Assembly (NCBI GenBank): GCA_016708905.1
Contig: JADJEV010000003.1
Coordinates: forward strand, 744,001 to 808,000
Direction: 5' to 3'
DNA length: 64,000 bases
Origin: Candidatus Methylophosphatis roskildensis
GTDB lineage: Bacteria > Pseudomonadota > Gammaproteobacteria > Burkholderiales > Rhodocyclaceae
Part shown: positions 61,795 to 64,000 of the stretch, one piece after another
Numbering within the stretch: the first letter of the stretch is position 1
How the letters are laid out: every line of letters starts with the position of its first letter
Program-made: the position numbers and the translations under genes
The notes under the pieces: model-generated
Database searches by the model: none
What the model was told of the DNA's origin: nothing
What the model saw: only the letters and a program-made list of their open reading frames with translations

Positions 61795-63950
61795 CGAACC
61801 CGATCAACACCTACACCGTGCCGTCGGTGTCCATCACCACGGCACGCACCGGCGCTTCTGCCAAGGCAAACGAGCTGGGCATGCGCACGATGCAGGAGCG
61901 TGCCTATGCCAAGCGCGGCGAACAGTACCTGCTCATCAAATCACCGCCGGCATCGGGCAAGAGCCGGGCGCTGATGTTCATTGCACTGGACAAGCTGCAC
62001 AACCAGGGCCTGCGGCAGGCCATCGTCGTGGTGCCGGAACGGTCGATCGGCGGCAGCTTCGCCGATGAAGCCCTGACCCGACACGGCTTCTACTGGGACT
62101 GGACGGTCGCACCCCAGTGGAACCTGTGCAACGCGCCAGGCGTCGACGAGCCGCGCATCGCCAAGTCCAAAGTCGAGGCGGTCAAACAGTTCTTGGCCAG
62201 CGAAGACAAGCTGCTGGTCTGCACCCACGCGACCTTCCGTTTTGCGGTCGAGGAACTGGGCATCCAGGCGTTCGACAACCGCCTGATTGCCGTCGACGAG
62301 TTCCACCACGTTTCCGCCAACCCCGACAACAAACTGGGCAGCCAGCTGGGCGCTTTCATGGCCCGCGACAAGGTGCATCTGGTCGCGATGACGGGCTCGT
62401 ACTTCCGCGGCGACAGCGAGGCCGTGCTGGCACCTGCGGACGAAGGCAAGTTCGAGACCGTCACCTACACCTACTACGAACAGCTCAACGGCTACCGCTG
62501 GCTGAAGTCGCTGGACATCGGCTACTTCTTCTACACCGGCCGCTACGTCGATGCCGTGGCCAAGGTGCTGGATCCGGCGCTGAGGACCATCGTCCACATC
62601 CCCAGCGTCAACTCGCGCGAAAGCCTGAAGGACAAGGAGCGTGAGGTCAACGAGATCATGCAGGCGCTTGGCGAGTGGAAGGGGATCGACGAGACGACCG
62701 GCTTCCACCTCATCGACGCTAAAGACGGCCGCACCTTGAAAGTGGCCGACCTGGTGGACGACAGCGACGCGGCCAAGCGCACCCGCGTACTGGGCGCCCT
62801 GAAGGACCCGGCGCACAAGGATGACCGCAACCACGTGGACATCATCATCGCGCTGGGCATGGCGAAGGAAGGCTTCGACTGGATCTGGTGCGAGCACGCC
62901 CTGACCATCGGCTACCGCAGCAGCCTGACCGAGGTGGTGCAGATCATCGGCCGTGCCACGCGCGACGCCGAGGGCAAGCAACGCGCACGCTTCACCAACC
63001 TGATCGCCGAACCGACAGCCGAGCAGTCCGCGGTGGCCGAAGCGGTGAACGACATGCTCAAGGCGATTTCCGCCAGCCTGCTGATGGAGCAGGTGCTGGC
63101 CCCGCGTTACGAATTCACGCCCCGCAACGCCGGTTCTCAGGAAGGGTTCGACTACGGCCCGGACGGCTACGTGGACGGCGGCAAGAACCTGGGTGTGAAC
63201 AAGGAGACCGGCGAGGTCCACATCGAGATCAACGGCTTGGCCAAGCCCAAGAGCAAAGAGGGCAAGCGCATCTGCAAGGAAGACCTGAACGAAGTCATCG
63301 CTGCCTTCATCCAGGACAAGCCCGCGCTCGAGCGCGGCACGCTCGACAAGGAAAACACGATCCCTGAGGAACTGACCATTGAGCGCCTGGGCAAGATCGT
63401 GCGCGAGCGCTACCCGGAGCTCAGCGATGCCGACCAGGAAGCGGTGCGCCAGCACGCCATTGCCGTCATCAACATCACCCAGCAGGCCAAGCTGGCGCTC
63501 GACACGCCCGACCAGGTGCTGCCTCCGATCCCTACCCTGGATGGCGACGATGGTGGCACTCCCGCCGACAAGGTCCACAGCAACACCGACCTGATCGAAG
63601 GCGTGCGCAAGTTCATCAACGTGCGCGACCTGGACATCGACCTGATCGACCGCATCAATCCGTTCGAGGCCGCCTATGCGGTGCTGGCAAAGACGATGGA
63701 CGAGAAGTCCCTGCGCCAGATTCAGGCCAGCATCGCCGGCAGGAACATCAAGATCACCGAGGACGAGGCGCGCGAGCTGGCGAAGCGCGCTTTGCTGTTC
63801 AAGAACGAGCGCGGTCGCGTGCCGGACATCAATTCGGCCGACGCCTGGGAAAAGCGCATGGCCGAGGGTGTGGCCGCTTTCGCGCGCTATCGCGCCCAAG
63901 CCAAGGCAGCCCAATCGACCGGTTCGCAAGGAGCGTCCGGCAATGGCTGA
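61791..63950 (+). CDS. DEAD/DEAH-box helicase of the restriction-like operon
   Basis: 719 residues. Walker A is SPPASGKS (51-58), motif II is VDEFHH (168-173, DEFH type) and motif VI is QIIGRATRD, so the SF2 core is complete. A C-terminal extension of about 300 residues carries no other recognised domain. The 4-bp overlap with the DUF1016 gene and 8-bp overlap with the next start show one operon. It probably translocates DNA for the nuclease partner. Confidence 0.87.
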   Translation: MTNPINTYTVPSVSITTARTGASAKANELGMRTMQERAYAKRGEQYLLIKSPPASGKSRALMFIALDKLHNQGLRQAIVVVPERSIGGSFADEALTRHGFYWDWTVAPQWNLCNAPGVDEPRIAKSKVEAVKQFLASEDKLLVCTHATFRFAVEELGIQAFDNRLIAVDEFHHVSANPDNKLGSQLGAFMARDKVHLVAMTGSYFRGDSEAVLAPADEGKFETVTYTYYEQLNGYRWLKSLDIGYFFYTGRYVDAVAKVLDPALRTIVHIPSVNSRESLKDKEREVNEIMQALGEWKGIDETTGFHLIDAKDGRTLKVADLVDDSDAAKRTRVLGALKDPAHKDDRNHVDIIIALGMAKEGFDWIWCEHALTIGYRSSLTEVVQIIGRATRDAEGKQRARFTNLIAEPTAEQSAVAEAVNDMLKAISASLLMEQVLAPRYEFTPRNAGSQEGFDYGPDGYVDGGKNLGVNKETGEVHIEINGLAKPKSKEGKRICKEDLNEVIAAFIQDKPALERGTLDKENTIPEELTIERLGKIVRERYPELSDADQEAVRQHAIAVINITQQAKLALDTPDQVLPPIPTLDGDDGGTPADKVHSNTDLIEGVRKFINVRDLDIDLIDRINPFEAAYAVLAKTMDEKSLRQIQASIAGRNIKITEDEARELAKRALLFKNERGRVPDINSADAWEKRMAEGVAAFARYRAQAKAAQSTGSQGASGNG

Positions 63951-64000
63951 CCTCGACGACGACGAACTGCTGCAGGCCTTGGGCGTCGAAGTCGCGCCCA
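63943..64000 (+). CDS. Start of a fourth gene of the operon (partial)
   Basis: The ATG at 63943 overlaps the helicase stop and follows AAGGAG. The first residues MADLDDDELLQALGVEVAP are acidic. The rest is outside the window, so no product can be assigned; a GIY-YIG nuclease is a guess from similar operons. Confidence 0.6.
   Translation, partial: MADLDDDELLQALGVEVAP

Noticed and set aside
61941..63929. 662-codon open frame antisense to the helicase
   Set aside because: The plus strand has complete SF2 helicase motifs and coupled neighbours; the antisense frame has none.

Overview
GC-rich bacterial DNA, most likely from a betaproteobacterium. This is inferred from composition and from the kinds of genes present; no rRNA or tRNA is visible to fix the taxon. 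Nearly the whole window is accessory DNA: signalling and secreted proteins, a cluster of caspase-fold proteins, a mobile-element backbone, and a defence island at the right end.

Layout. (1) 1-3051, minus strand: the start of a long Cache-GAF-PAS membrane sensor that runs off the left edge. (2) 3.4-4.0 kb: an IS3-family remnant and the first copy of a 265-bp MITE-like repeat. (3) 4.7-18.1 kb, plus strand: a co-oriented block encoding a CHASE2 membrane sensor, a secreted protein, an ECF-type sigma factor, a one-TM anti-sigma-like protein, a TPR-CHAT protein and two secreted caspase-fold proteins (WD40-caspase and caspase-DUF4384). (4) 18.2-27.6 kb: broken pieces of a second TPR-CHAT gene among secreted proteins. 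Two of those proteins, plus one pseudogene, share an unrecognised C-terminal domain. (5) 27.6-30.3 kb: MITE copy 2 inside a methyltransferase fragment, an IS3 remnant and a HigBA-like toxin-antitoxin pair with a palindromic operator. (6) 30.3-48.9 kb: backbone of an integrated element. It holds a recombination-directionality-factor-like protein, an Mre11/SbcD-like phosphoesterase and a Rad50/SbcC-like ATPase split by a three-recombinase RIT element. Many small genes with repeated promoters and leader hairpins follow, then a BLUF protein, an SRAP protein and an HNH lipoprotein. (7) 49.4-56.2 kb: a complete type II CBASS operon on the minus strand (three small genes, CapV patatin, DncV-like CD-NTase, Cap2 E1/E2, Cap3 JAMM), divergent from an XRE-ImmA/IrrE gene and a PIN-domain gene. 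The divergent promoters overlap a perfect 9-bp inverted repeat. (8) 56.5-57.8 kb: an intact ISAs1-family insertion with 10-bp target duplications. (9) 57.9-64.0 kb: an MmeI-like DNA methyltransferase, a DUF1016/YhcG PDDEXK protein, a DEAH helicase and the start of a fourth gene, translationally coupled and probably one restriction-like system.

How the genes may work together. In the CBASS operon the cyclase is expected to make a cyclic dinucleotide that activates the CapV lipase. Cap2 conjugates and Cap3 releases the cyclase C-terminus, and the fused XRE-peptidase is well placed to repress and de-repress the operon. In the 4.7-18 kb block, an envelope sensor, a sigma/anti-sigma pair and three caspase-fold proteins suggest a stress-triggered proteolytic programme; this is inference from gene order only. 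The RIT insertion has separated the Walker B half of the SbcC-like ATPase from the rest, so that nuclease complex is probably inactive here.
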